Positions 29,214 through 39,196 are shown, counted from the first letter of the stretch. The stretch: DNA of 60,812 nucleotides from Candidatus Thorarchaeota archaeon (GCA_016839275.1 JAEOUM010000177.1:1-60812); one strand, 5' to 3'. Notes: generated by a model from the letters alone, not told the origin. Program-made: numbers and translations.

Positions 29214-29430
29214 ATTTTCACTGAGAGATGATTTCTAAGATTATTACACCATAGATAGTTGAACCATCTGAGAGCCCCCTCACAATCAGACGCTTCCCAC
29301 CATGTAATGCAAATTCTTCAGAGTGATAGTCTGCTGAAAACAGCTTCACAAGGAAGGATTGCTGATAAATTTGTATTTGGCCCCTGCAGTAGTTGCTATC
29401 ATATATTGGTCAATATCCTTGATAGAAGCC

Positions 29431-29502
29431 TCACAATGTGATTTCATCCATAATTGTATTCAACATGACAAAACTGTCTTTTCGATAGTCACATCTTGTG
29501 AC
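29431..29502 (+). promoter_or_regulatory. Duplicated palindromic operator-like elements
   Basis: TCACA-A-TGTGATTTCATC (29431) and GTCACA-TCT-TGTGACTTCATC (29488), each followed by YTTCATC. Confidence 0.5.
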
Positions 29503-29532
29503 TTCATCTAGTGACCCCCTAAAGTGGCTTCG

Positions 29533-29542
29533 CTATATATAC
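29533..29542 (+). promoter_or_regulatory. TATA box for the micro-ORF operon
   Basis: CTATATATAC about 32-41 nt upstream of the ATG at 29574. Confidence 0.65.
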
Positions 29543-29573
29543 TAATTCTGAGTAGTATTTCTTGTGAACTATT

Positions 29574-29678
29574 ATGGCTCTAGCAACCAACACCCGGAAC
29601 ATATCTGTGCTGAAGAATAAGACTGGTCGAGTTTACTCGACTGAGGCAATCACTTTCGCCTACCAGTATCGGAGGTAA
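29574..29678 (+). CDS. Micro-ORF 1 (34 aa): MALATNTRNISVLKNKTGRVYSTEAITFAYQYRR
   Basis: TATA upstream; C-terminal motif shared with the next ORF with mainly synonymous codon differences. Confidence 0.65.
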   Translation: MALATNTRNISVLKNKTGRVYSTEAITFAYQYRR

Positions 29679-29684
29679 AATATC

Positions 29685-29771
29685 ATGGCTCTATTGAGAA
29701 AGACAAGTAAGAATTCCTATAATAAGAGAATCTCTACTGACGCAATTACCCACGCTTACATGTACAGGTAG
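29685..29771 (+). CDS. Micro-ORF 2 (28 aa): MALLRKTSKNSYNKRISTDAITHAYMYR
   Basis: SD GGAGGT at 29671-29676, overlapping the stop of micro-ORF 1; paralogous to ORF 1. Confidence 0.65.
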   Translation: MALLRKTSKNSYNKRISTDAITHAYMYR

Positions 29772-29777
29772 ATTACA

Positions 29778-29885
29778 ATGGCATCGCAGAAATCATCTTT
29801 CGACAACCACCCTAGTACAACCAACGATAAAGCAAATAATCGTTGTTTAACAGATGAAGAAGTGCTCTTGCTCGAGGCGACCTGA
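29778..29885 (+). CDS. Micro-ORF 3 (35 aa): MASQKSSFDNHPSTTNDKANNRCLTDEEVLLLEAT
   Basis: Starts 6 nt after the stop of ORF 2; SD weak (ACAGGTAG). Confidence 0.45.
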   Translation: MASQKSSFDNHPSTTNDKANNRCLTDEEVLLLEAT

Positions 29886-29918
29886 GCACTTCAAACTTGT
29901 TTTCAATACTTTGAATGA

Positions 29919-30521
29919 TTATGTATCAGCTTTCAAAATCCAACGCACAAGCTCCGAGTGCATAGAATTCTCTTTGATGAATTCGTCACGATATGAATTA
30001 CTCTTGAAGGCGAGAAGAATATTCTGCATACCAGCGTCAAAACCAATGATTCTCACAGCTCTGGCTAAAGCATTAGGCCTGAAGGCAATCGCTGTCATGA
30101 ACATAGAAATCGCGAAGATTGCTGTGAAGACTGTCACCCAGGGAGAAATAGGGCGCCCCCGTGATATTGAATCACCTAGGAACAACAGTCCAAAGAACAT
30201 GAAAGCCATAGCCAGTCCATCTACTATTAGACAGAGGGATTTGTATCGGTCCTCTCCCTCATCCGTGTAGTAATGATTAGCACAGACCTGGATGGGCAGG
30301 ACTTTGAGTGTGGGCTGTGGGATGCCTTGTTTTCTTCGAACATATGGGCTATAATAGGGATCCCATTCACGCCTCAGATATTGAGTTCGTCCTGTAACGA
30401 TAGTCATTCGAGATAGTAGTATTGCACGAGCCCCACAGATAGGACAGATTTTTGGAAATCGTGCTCTAGATAGGTCTACGCGAACTATGGGATTATCAAA
30501 GTAGTGCTTCTTTGGACTCAT
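29919..30521 (-). CDS. Membrane protein with N-terminal CPIC motif, uncharacterised
   Basis: CPICGARA plus two hydrophobic segments (LAMAFMFFGLLFLGD, WVTVFTAIFAISMFMTAIAF). Confidence 0.7.
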   Translation of the reverse strand: MSPKKHYFDNPIVRVDLSRARFPKICPICGARAILLSRMTIVTGRTQYLRREWDPYYSPYVRRKQGIPQPTLKVLPIQVCANHYYTDEGEDRYKSLCLIVDGLAMAFMFFGLLFLGDSISRGRPISPWVTVFTAIFAISMFMTAIAFRPNALARAVRIIGFDAGMQNILLAFKSNSYRDEFIKENSMHSELVRWILKADT

Positions 30522-30628
30522 AATTTGTAGACTCCTTCCTGATGAAGAAAGAAAGAATCAGAATAAAGAGTGTATCGAACTCCGCTATACTAAAGAATTT
30601 TTAACACAGAGGATGTGGTCCTCAGAAT

Positions 30629-31198
30629 ATGTATTACGGAGAAAAGGTTAGACTCAGGGCTTTAGAGCTTGAGGACTTGGATTTAGTGATGGAGAACTGG
30701 AATAATCTTGAGATGAGACAGTTCCTAGCTACTGCATGGCCGATGTCAAAGAATGCAGAGAGAAAATGGTTGGAACGAGCGACCACTATGGATCCATGGA
30801 GAGATGGTGGAATGGTTCTGGCAATCGAAGACAAAAAGACACAGGAGTTCATTGGTACCGTGAGTTTTTTTGACATATCGAAACAGAGTCAAAGAGCCGA
30901 ATTTGGTATTGCGATTCATAATCCGGAGAACTTTGGAAAGGGTTATGGAACAGATACTATCAGGGTCATGCTATGGGTTGGTTTTCATATCCTCGGGCTG
31001 AACAGCATTTTCTTGATTACTTTAGATGAGAATGAACGAGCTCAGCGGGCCTATGAGAAGGCAGGGTTCAAACTTGTTGGGCGATATAGACAAGCGACAT
31101 ATATGATGGGCAGGTTCCATGACTTTGTAATCATGGACTTGATTCGTGAGGACTTTCTCAAAGAGTATCCACCAGGAACACGCGTTGGTGAGCCTTAA
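30629..31198 (+). CDS. GNAT-family acetyltransferase (RimJ/RimL-like)
   Basis: VRLRALELEDLDLVMENWNN, GFHILGLNSIFLITLDENERAQRAYEKAGFKLVGRYRQ. Confidence 0.92.
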   Translation: MYYGEKVRLRALELEDLDLVMENWNNLEMRQFLATAWPMSKNAERKWLERATTMDPWRDGGMVLAIEDKKTQEFIGTVSFFDISKQSQRAEFGIAIHNPENFGKGYGTDTIRVMLWVGFHILGLNSIFLITLDENERAQRAYEKAGFKLVGRYRQATYMMGRFHDFVIMDLIREDFLKEYPPGTRVGEP

Positions 31199-31329
31199 TT
31201 TTTAGAAAGAGTGAAAGGGAAGACAGCTCAGCGAAGCGTAACAACCAAAAGAGGGCTAGCTGATACGCGATTATGCCTATCAGGCTACTTATCACTCATG
31301 GGTGATTCCGTAAATTGGAGCAGTTCCCA

Positions 31330-33333
31330 ATGACCGACAAATCTCTTGAAAATCGTGCAATCAATACAATCCGCTTTCTCTCTGCGGATGCTGTAGAAAA
31401 GGCTAATTCAGGGCATCCAGGAATGCCAATGGGCGCTGCGGCGATGGCATACGCACTTTGGACTCGACATCTTCGGTTCAATCCCAAGAATCCCCATTGG
31501 TGGGATCGAGATAGGTTCGTGCTTTCAGGCGGACATGGATCCATGCTGCTTTATTCTCTTCTCCATCTGACTGGGTACGATGTTTCACTAGATGACATCA
31601 AGAACTTCAGACAGTGGGAGAGTAAAACTCCAGGGCATCCTGAGTGTTACAAGACTCCTGGAGTTGAAGTGACAACAGGACCTCTAGGGCAAGGATTAGC
31701 TAATTGTGTTGGGATGGCTATTGCAGAGGCACATTTGTCAGCTGTTTTCAACAAGCCCCAATTTGGGATAGTCAATCACAATATCTATGGAATAGTGACA
31801 GATGGAGACCTTATGGAGGGAATCTCATCCGAGTCAGCATCGCTTGCAGGACATCTGAAGTTAGGAAAGATAATTCTACTCTATGATGATAACAAGATCT
31901 CAATTGATGGTAGCACTGATTTGACATTTACTGAAAATCGTGGAGCGAGATTCGAAGCGTTCGGCTGGCATGTTCAGAGAATTGATAATGGAAATGACGT
32001 CGAATCAGTGGATGCAGCTATTTCTAAGGCAAAGAGCGACCCACGCCCATCTTTGATAATGTGTAAGACGCACATAGGCTTTGGTATGCCAAATAAGCAA
32101 GATACTTCTAAGGCTCATGGCGAACCTGCGGGTGAAGAAGAACTTGACGGAGCAAAGAATAACTTGGAGTGGCCTCTTACTCCTCGTTTCTACATCCCTG
32201 ATGATGTTCTAGGTTTTTTCCGAGAAGTTGGTGACAGAGGTTCGCTACTGGAATCTGAGTGGCAATCTGTTTTTGATACATATACAAAAGATTGCCCTGA
32301 AATGGCCGCTGAATTCACTAGACGAATGAATGGTGAGTTGGTACCAGGATGGGATGATAATCTTCCTATCTTTCCTGCAGAAGGAAAAGGATTGGCTACA
32401 CGTGTGGCTTCGGGAAAGACAATTAATGTTCTTGCAATCAAGCTTCCTGAACTAGTGGGTGGGTCAGCAGACCTGACACCATCGAACAAGTCATGGATTG
32501 ATGGAAGTCCATCATTTCAAGCCAAAAGCCTGAACGGTCGAAATATTCACTACGGAGTACGTGAGCATGCAATGGGAGCGATTGTAAATGGTATCGCAGC
32601 TCACGGAGGCTTTCTACCATTCTCAGCTACATTTCTTATGTTCGCAGATTATATGCGCCCAGCAATACGACTCTCTGCACTGTCTGGACATCATAGTATT
32701 TGGATATTCACTCATGATAGTATTGGTGTAGGAGAGGATGGTCCCACACATCAGCCAGTAGAACATCTAGCAGCGCTTCGTGCAATCCCCAATCTAGTCG
32801 TAATTAGACCAGGAGATGCAAATGAAGTAGTCGAAGCATGGAAAGTGGCAATCTCTAACAGGAGAGGCCCGACCCTTCTTGCCTTGACTAGGCAGAATGT
32901 TCCAATAATTGACAGGGCAAAATATGCAGCTGCATCTGGTGCAAGTAAGGGAGCGTATGTACTTGCAGACCTTGGCAAAGAGCCAGAGATAATTCTAATG
33001 GCATCGGGTTCAGAGCTAGACTTGATCATTCATGCTGGAGAAGAACTTCAAGAACAAGGTGTTAACGTACGACTTGTATCATTCCCGAGCTGGGAGTTAT
33101 TCAAAACGCAGAGTCAAGAATATCGTGAATCTGTTCTACCTCCGAAGATAAAGAAACGCTTAGTCGTGGAAGCAGGAGTGGCTCAAGGATGGGAACGTTG
33201 GGTGGGAGATAATGGAAAGTATCTATGTATTGATACATTTGGTTCATCGGCACCTGCAGAAGTACTATTTGAAAAATACGGATTCACAGTTGAAAATGTC
33301 ATTAAACATGCCCAAGCTCTTCTTAATGAATAA
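31330..33333 (+). CDS. tkt: Transketolase, full-length
   Basis: [64 protein letters not shown] at 31330 (MTDKS) is the likely start. Confidence 0.96.
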   Translation: MTDKSLENRAINTIRFLSADAVEKANSGHPGMPMGAAAMAYALWTRHLRFNPKNPHWWDRDRFVLSGGHGSMLLYSLLHLTGYDVSLDDIKNFRQWESKTPGHPECYKTPGVEVTTGPLGQGLANCVGMAIAEAHLSAVFNKPQFGIVNHNIYGIVTDGDLMEGISSESASLAGHLKLGKIILLYDDNKISIDGSTDLTFTENRGARFEAFGWHVQRIDNGNDVESVDAAISKAKSDPRPSLIMCKTHIGFGMPNKQDTSKAHGEPAGEEELDGAKNNLEWPLTPRFYIPDDVLGFFREVGDRGSLLESEWQSVFDTYTKDCPEMAAEFTRRMNGELVPGWDDNLPIFPAEGKGLATRVASGKTINVLAIKLPELVGGSADLTPSNKSWIDGSPSFQAKSLNGRNIHYGVREHAMGAIVNGIAAHGGFLPFSATFLMFADYMRPAIRLSALSGHHSIWIFTHDSIGVGEDGPTHQPVEHLAALRAIPNLVVIRPGDANEVVEAWKVAISNRRGPTLLALTRQNVPIIDRAKYAAASGASKGAYVLADLGKEPEIILMASGSELDLIIHAGEELQEQGVNVRLVSFPSWELFKTQSQEYRESVLPPKIKKRLVVEAGVAQGWERWVGDNGKYLCIDTFGSSAPAEVLFEKYGFTVENVIKHAQALLNE

Positions 33334-33426
33334 GAAAAAACAAGCTCCATGAATCTTTACAAGGTTTCATAAACCTTCTATCGCAATTTAGAGGTCTTAT
33401 AGTTCTATTTAGTATCCCAAAACACA

Positions 33427-33452
33427 TTGCTAAGCAATATTTGCTATATATA
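33427..33452 (+). promoter_or_regulatory. Palindrome TTGCTAAGCAA plus TATA box TATATATA
   Basis: Palindrome at 33427-33437 directly upstream of TATATATA (33445-33452), ~30 nt before the ATG. Confidence 0.55.
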
Positions 33453-33481
33453 CAGAATTCACAGCATACCTCGGTGATCTA

Positions 33482-34432
33482 ATGGACACTTACAAAAAAG
33501 TCATTCTAGCGACCTTTGCAGTACTGATGATGGGGATTGGCATGCCCCTAGCTGCTGCTCAAGGTAATAGTGTAGAGTATCAGTATTCAGCAGGTATCGT
33601 TACCCTGACTACAGATGATATCTCTATCAAAGTTACAGGAAACAATCAAGCCCCACACTTTCACTGGTGGGATCCGAACACCCCCACAGTTGACTATCAT
33701 GTTATGTTTGTGAAGATGTTTGAGGCTAATGATACCAATGCAGATGGAGCCTACACGAATGGTACAGACCACATGATTGGTGCACCCCTTGCCCTCCCAA
33801 CTATTGGATGGGAATTCAGTGATTTTGTAATTGATGAAGAAGGCGATAACATCACTGCTGTCCACTTCAATTTCACAACTACAACTGAGTTTGATCCCCG
33901 ACCTGAGGGTGTTGGAATGGACTATGGTAGCCTTCCAAGTCTTCCAGCATTCAATGTAACAATTGAGGTGAGAGTTCATCTCAATTTGTCCACACCTGGT
34001 GAGATGAAATTCGATCTGATTGTTGGAGGATGGGAATGGACCTATGAAGACTCAATTCTTGTGCTTCAGTTCAACCTTACTGAGAGCGACCATGGCGAAG
34101 TCCAAGGAGATAGAGATCCATCAGGATTCCACAAGACTGGAACGATGTTCCAATTCGAGAATGGATACTTTGAATATGAAGAGACCGCTCTTGCAGCAAA
34201 TAACTCACTTCAAGTCAAAGCAAGCTATGGGGAAGGCACTGGACTAGAGGCTGGTCAAGCAATCTACCTTGCCTTCGAGAACTTTGGTAATGAAACACTA
34301 GAGTACGATCCTATACTCGGAATTGAATCCTCAACTTCCACAGGAATTGTACTAGATCCAATGACACTCGCATTGATTGGTGGAGCAGTTGTAGTTCTTC
34401 TGCTTGTTGCAGTCATCATCAGGCGACGATAG
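33482..34432 (+). CDS. Secreted/membrane-anchored protein, uncharacterised
   Basis: N-terminal signal peptide, many N-x-S/T sequons, C-terminal TM helix plus RRR. Confidence 0.85.
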   Translation: MDTYKKVILATFAVLMMGIGMPLAAAQGNSVEYQYSAGIVTLTTDDISIKVTGNNQAPHFHWWDPNTPTVDYHVMFVKMFEANDTNADGAYTNGTDHMIGAPLALPTIGWEFSDFVIDEEGDNITAVHFNFTTTTEFDPRPEGVGMDYGSLPSLPAFNVTIEVRVHLNLSTPGEMKFDLIVGGWEWTYEDSILVLQFNLTESDHGEVQGDRDPSGFHKTGTMFQFENGYFEYEETALAANNSLQVKASYGEGTGLEAGQAIYLAFENFGNETLEYDPILGIESSTSTGIVLDPMTLALIGGAVVVLLLVAVIIRRR

Positions 34433-34446
34433 AATCAAGTTGGTGT

Positions 34447-34482
34447 GGAAGCAGAAACCCTGCTTCCCTCTTTTTTTCTTTC
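34447..34482 (+). terminator. Hairpin plus T-tract terminator
   Basis: GGAAGCAG-AAACC-CTGCTTCC followed by CTCTTTTTTTCTTTC. Confidence 0.75.
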
Positions 34483-34590
34483 ACTAGTTCAACTAACTAA
34501 AGCTATCTTACTCAGCAAGCGCGCTAACCAAAAGATATATAGTTCGGCTCCTAACAATTAGGGCACGAACTAGTTTGGGGCTGAATCAGT

Positions 34591-35064
34591 ATGAATGATG
34601 AAGTAATCAGGGAAATGTGTCTTAATCTCTTGGATGTTGGATGGCCAGCATATGTTACGACAATAGACAAAGAAGGATTTCCACAGACACGAGCTATGTT
34701 TAACCTCAGGAACAAAGAGAGGTTTCCAAAATTGGTACCCTTCTTTGAACAGCAAGAAAATGATTTCATTATGATTTTCACTACGAATACATCCTCGCCA
34801 AAGATGGAGGACATTGAAACAAACAAGGCTGTTTCAGCATACTACTGCGATCCAGAAACGTGGAGAGGTGTAATGTTTAGTGGTCTGATTGAGATTGTTA
34901 CAGATCTCGATATCAAGAAATCAATCTGGCATCCGGAGTGGTCTAAGTACTATTTATCGGGATATGATGATCCAGACCATACTGTTCTTCGTCTCATTCC
35001 GGTAATGGCTAAGGGGTGGACTGGTAGCCGAACATTCAAACTGGAACTCGGTGATTCAAAATGA
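34591..35064 (+). CDS. Pyridoxamine 5'-phosphate oxidase-family / general stress protein-like
   Basis: GWPAYVTTIDKEGFPQTRAMFNL...IFTTNTSSPKMEDIETNKAVSAYYCDPETWRGVMFSGLIEIV. Confidence 0.85.
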   Translation: MNDEVIREMCLNLLDVGWPAYVTTIDKEGFPQTRAMFNLRNKERFPKLVPFFEQQENDFIMIFTTNTSSPKMEDIETNKAVSAYYCDPETWRGVMFSGLIEIVTDLDIKKSIWHPEWSKYYLSGYDDPDHTVLRLIPVMAKGWTGSRTFKLELGDSK

Positions 35065-35525
35065 TGTCACAACGAGCTGGAGGATTTCTCATAACTCAGA
35101 TTCACCACTTGGGAAGAAGAGTGTTCACTGAACTGCTAAAGCAGCATGAGATAGACATAGGTCCAGGACAAGGCAGAATTCTCTTTGCATTATGGCAGAA
35201 GGATGGTGTTCCTATCAATGACCTAGTGGAGCGGACTCTTCTAAGGAAATCGACACTTAGTGAGCTTCTGGACAATCTTGAGAAGGCTGAATACATCCAG
35301 CGTGAACAATCAGATGAGGATAGAAGAAAAATCATAATTAAACTGACAGAGAGGACACAAAAACTCCAGAAAATATACATCAATCTCTCAGTGGAGATGA
35401 CGAAACTCTTCTACAGAGGATTCTCTGATGATGAGATTGACGAGTTTGAGGCGATGCTCCGACGAATTCTTGATAATCTGATTCCTCATGATTCCGAAGG
35501 AAACGCAGAAGGAGAAGACCTCTGA
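35061..35525 (+). CDS. MarR-family transcriptional regulator
   Basis: GRILFALWQKDGVPINDLVERTLLRKSTLSELLDNLEKAEYIQREQSDEDRRKIIIKLTERTQ. Confidence 0.92.
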   Translation: MMSQRAGGFLITQIHHLGRRVFTELLKQHEIDIGPGQGRILFALWQKDGVPINDLVERTLLRKSTLSELLDNLEKAEYIQREQSDEDRRKIIIKLTERTQKLQKIYINLSVEMTKLFYRGFSDDEIDEFEAMLRRILDNLIPHDSEGNAEGEDL

Positions 35526-35545
35526 CCAGCAGGAGTTCCTGTGAG

Positions 35546-36355
35546 ATGAGCAGAGTCATATTATTGGGAACTGGAACACCCAACCCAGATCCAGATAGAT
35601 ATGGACCTTCAGTTGCAATACTTGTGGACAAGTCTGCATACATCATTGATTTTGGACCGGGTGTTGTCAGACGTGCAATAGCAGCAGGAATCCATCCATC
35701 ACAAATGACCTGTGCATTTCTGACACATCTACATTCAGACCACACAACTGGGTTTCCAGACCTGATTTTCAGTCCTGCAGTAGTAGGAAGAACAGAACCA
35801 TTGGAGGTCTTTGGGCCGCCAGGACTCTCACGGATGACCAACCATATTATGGTAGCATATAGTGAAGATCTAAGGGAACGGGGAACATGGTCTGCACTCT
35901 CTAATGAGAGAGGATACATAGTGAATACACATGAGATAGGAGAAGGCACAATCTATCATGATGATGATACTGCAGTTGAAGCCTTTCGTGTGGATCATGG
36001 TTCCTTGGAAGCCTATGGATTCAAGTTTCTAGTAGAGGATAGGACAATTGTGATTTCGGGGGACACACGCCCGTCACCGGCTCTTATAACAAAGGCAATG
36101 GGATGTAACATTCTAATACATGAAGTGTATACAGCAGAGGGATTAAAGGACCGTCCAAAAGAGTGGCAGAAATATCACTCAAAAGTTCATACCTCCACTT
36201 ATGAGCTTGCAGAGATTGCCAATTTGATAAAGCCGGACCTACTTGTGCTGTACCACCAACTCCATTGGACTCGTACGGATGATGAACTATTGTCAGAAGT
36301 GACAGAGAGATACGATGGGAGAGTTATTTCTGGAAAAGACTTGGATGTCTTTTGA
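35546..36355 (+). CDS. MBL-fold metallohydrolase (RNase Z-like)
   Basis: VILLGTGTPNPDPDRYGPS, FLTHLHSDHTTGFPDL, VISGDTRPSP. Confidence 0.92.
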   Translation: MSRVILLGTGTPNPDPDRYGPSVAILVDKSAYIIDFGPGVVRRAIAAGIHPSQMTCAFLTHLHSDHTTGFPDLIFSPAVVGRTEPLEVFGPPGLSRMTNHIMVAYSEDLRERGTWSALSNERGYIVNTHEIGEGTIYHDDDTAVEAFRVDHGSLEAYGFKFLVEDRTIVISGDTRPSPALITKAMGCNILIHEVYTAEGLKDRPKEWQKYHSKVHTSTYELAEIANLIKPDLLVLYHQLHWTRTDDELLSEVTERYDGRVISGKDLDVF

Positions 36356-36509
36356 AAAGAAATCGAATTAGTAGGAATAATGGATAAAATATACCAGAGA
36401 TGAGGAGTCAACAATAATTGTCGAGAGGCGAATGTTATACACTTCGACGATGATGACGAGTAGTAATCGTTCCCTCACTAGTCTGTACTAGTTTACTATA
36501 CTCTTTATT

Positions 36510-36540
36510 GACGGGGCAGTGCTGAAAGCAAGCCCCCGTC
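36510..36540. other. Stable intergenic hairpin
   Basis: GACGGGG CAGTGCTGAAAGCAAGC CCCCGTC inverted repeat. Confidence 0.45.
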
Positions 36541-36666
36541 TTATGTATTCTTCAAGACAATTAAGAAATTCTAGAGAATACGCTTTCTAAGGTCCGAGCT
36601 AAACCAAACCTCTCATAGATATAATAAACGAAGTGTCGAACACAACGATTCTTGGGAGGTGAAATA

Positions 36667-36696
36667 ATGCTATGTAACAAGAGTGCCTTTATGTAG
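36667..36696 (+). CDS. Candidate 9-aa leader peptide MLCNKSAFM upstream of MFS gene
   Basis: Very strong SD GGGAGGTGAAATA-ATG; stops just before the MFS start, different frame. Confidence 0.35.
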   Translation: MLCNKSAFM

Positions 36697-36703
36697 TAGT
36701 TTG

Positions 36704-38266
36704 ATGGACAAAGCTCCTTCGGGTGAAAAGCGAATGAGCTCTGACGATGATTCATTGACTCAAGACCAGAGAGAACTGGGCTTGCGAAAAATGACATGGC
36801 AGGGCATTACAAGCCAGGTTAGGATAACACTCACTGAAAGTGTGTTTCTTGTAGGATTTGCTGTTACCGTTTTAAACGCCCCCAACACACTAATCGGAAT
36901 TTTGGCGGCTATTCCATTCTTAGCTCAGTTGCTTCAAATACCCTCAGTCTATATAATCCATAGAGCAGGAAAAAGAAAGACTGTCAATGTTATCACTCAA
37001 TTGGGGAACAGATTGGCTATTCTAGGGATGGCATTGATTCCATTTTTCTCAGCATCTGATTTTCGGCTCATCCTCTTAGTTATTTTCGTAGCAATTCAAG
37101 CCATCTTCAATGGTATTGGTTCTCCAAGTTGGAACTCATGGTTAAGAGACTTGGTGCCAGTCGACCGGTTAGGTAGATTCTTTTCTGTAAGGATGGCAGC
37201 AACAGGACTGGTCGCTATAGTTGTATCTTTGTTAGGCGGACAGTTTATTGGACTCTGGACTGACATATACATTCAGGATCCAAGTATAGGATACTCACTT
37301 CTATTCTTCATTGCGTTTCTGTTTGGTATGATTGCGGTTTATTTCACTGCTACAACTCCAGAGCCTAGATTAATCGTTCCTGATCGTGGGCAGAAGTTCT
37401 CGCAGCTAGTAGCGAAACCATTCAAGGATGAGAATTTCAAACACCTGATTTGGTTTTCAGTTGTCTGGACATTTAGCACTGCTCTTGTGTCACCATTCTT
37501 TACAGTCTATTTACTTAGCCGTGCTGGATTGCAATTACCAGCGATTACAATACTAGTTGCTATTACACAGCTTGTCAGTATTGTGTTCTTCAGGTTCTGG
37601 GGAAGGCTCTCGGATCGGTTTAGTAACAAATCAATCCTGCAAGTATCATCGCCTCTCTTTATCATTAGCACGCTAATGTGGACATTCACAGCGATGGCAG
37701 ATTTCTATTCCATGAAAATCCCCCTCTTGATTCTAATACACATTGTTTCCGGATTCTCCTCAGCAGGAGTGAACCTAGCAACCAGCAACATAGGCCTGAA
37801 ACTCGCACCAAGAGGCGAAGCCACATCATACTTAGCATCGAGAGGGAGTGTGGTTGCTGTGGCAGGAGCCGCAGCTCCCCTTATTGGTGGCGCTTCAGCA
37901 GACTTTTTCACGCAATACGGATTCCGACTTGATCTCACATTCACTTTCCCGGGCGGTAGCTTTAGCAACTTTCCAGCTTATGATATCACGGGACTTGATT
38001 TCATATTCATCATTTCAGCTATAATCGGATTTTACTCGATGTATAGATTGTCTAAAATTAAGGAAATTGGTGAAGTGGATGAACGTATCGTTCTTGAAGC
38101 AATACTTGAAGAAACTCGAAGAAATGTCAGGACACTGTCTACAGTAGATGGCCTAAGGCAAACATTCCATATTCCTGTATCGGAACGGCCAGACTCAATG
38201 AAGAGAAGAAAGAAGAAAAGAGTGATCGAAGAGCAAAGAGATGATTCTAAGAAAGAAATTGAGTAG
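36704..38266 (+). CDS. MFS transporter
   Basis: ~12 hydrophobic segments; RFWGRLSDRFSNKSILQVSSPLFI. The ORF track starts at GTG 36683; ATG at 36704 is an alternative start. Confidence 0.9.
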   Translation: MDKAPSGEKRMSSDDDSLTQDQRELGLRKMTWQGITSQVRITLTESVFLVGFAVTVLNAPNTLIGILAAIPFLAQLLQIPSVYIIHRAGKRKTVNVITQLGNRLAILGMALIPFFSASDFRLILLVIFVAIQAIFNGIGSPSWNSWLRDLVPVDRLGRFFSVRMAATGLVAIVVSLLGGQFIGLWTDIYIQDPSIGYSLLFFIAFLFGMIAVYFTATTPEPRLIVPDRGQKFSQLVAKPFKDENFKHLIWFSVVWTFSTALVSPFFTVYLLSRAGLQLPAITILVAITQLVSIVFFRFWGRLSDRFSNKSILQVSSPLFIISTLMWTFTAMADFYSMKIPLLILIHIVSGFSSAGVNLATSNIGLKLAPRGEATSYLASRGSVVAVAGAAAPLIGGASADFFTQYGFRLDLTFTFPGGSFSNFPAYDITGLDFIFIISAIIGFYSMYRLSKIKEIGEVDERIVLEAILEETRRNVRTLSTVDGLRQTFHIPVSERPDSMKRRKKKRVIEEQRDDSKKEIE

Positions 38267-38299
38267 AATGATACGCTAGTAAGAGCTACGATTCATAGT

Positions 38300-39196
38300 A
38301 TGCTCTATACTGTTATGAAGCTACGAATTAGCTCACTCCGAATTAAATTGGAAGGAGGAAGTACAATTGATAAGAGAAAGATAGTATTCCAAATGATAAT
38401 GACTTCCAAAATTGTACCGATATCAGACGAGAACATTGACGAAGTGCTCCAGCTTCTCACTGAAGACGCATTATCTAATATTGTACTGATTGCAGACTGT
38501 ACTCAACTGAAAGAGTGGTGTGATATCCGCATTCTCAAAAACAATAACGAAATCGATGCCATTTTTTCAGTATATAGAGACCTCGATTTTCTAGCCACAG
38601 CATTCTGGTGCCGAGATGTGATATCATTAAGAGTTGTCATGAAAGATTTCGGCAACATTCTTGTCGGAAAAGAGTTCGTAGCGATTTGCACGCAAGACCA
38701 GCTTGCGCAATTTGCAAAAGCCTGTGTAATTCTGAAACCAATCAAGGAACGTCAGATGATTGTTGATAGATCAATCAAGCTACATTGCGATTGTCGAAAG
38801 ATTCCAGTCAGGCTCTCAATTCATGACTCTAGAAAGCTGAAAGAACTTTACAACGTCACAGGAACACCAGCATGGACACCTAATGCAATGAACCTAGGAC
38901 CTTTCTACGGAATTATTGAAGAAGATAGAACCATTGCTGCAGCTGCAGGTGTCCATTTCATGACACCCTATGGGACTGAGATTGGTAATGTGGCCACACA
39001 TCCAGACCATGTAAGGAAAGGGTACGCTGCCGCATGTATCAAGGCAGTAGTTGAAGAAGTCCTTAAGGATTCGGACCTTGTCATACTACATTACTTCGAA
39101 AGTAATGTACCAGCGCAACAACTCTATGAAAAAATGGGATTCATATATTCGAAGGCAGATCCAGTCTTCTTCGTGAGAGCTACATGCACAGGTTGA
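38300..39196 (+). CDS. GNAT-family acetyltransferase
   Basis: IGNVATHPDHVRKGYAAACIKAVVEEV...VPAQQLYEKMGFIYSKADPVFFVR. Confidence 0.88.
   Translation: MLYTVMKLRISSLRIKLEGGSTIDKRKIVFQMIMTSKIVPISDENIDEVLQLLTEDALSNIVLIADCTQLKEWCDIRILKNNNEIDAIFSVYRDLDFLATAFWCRDVISLRVVMKDFGNILVGKEFVAICTQDQLAQFAKACVILKPIKERQMIVDRSIKLHCDCRKIPVRLSIHDSRKLKELYNVTGTPAWTPNAMNLGPFYGIIEEDRTIAAAAGVHFMTPYGTEIGNVATHPDHVRKGYAAACIKAVVEEVLKDSDLVILHYFESNVPAQQLYEKMGFIYSKADPVFFVRATCTG

Noticed and set aside
36440-36530. C/D box snoRNA-like GATGATGACGAG...CTGA
   Set aside because: Box spacing is not canonical and no D'/C' boxes were found; the motif can occur by chance.
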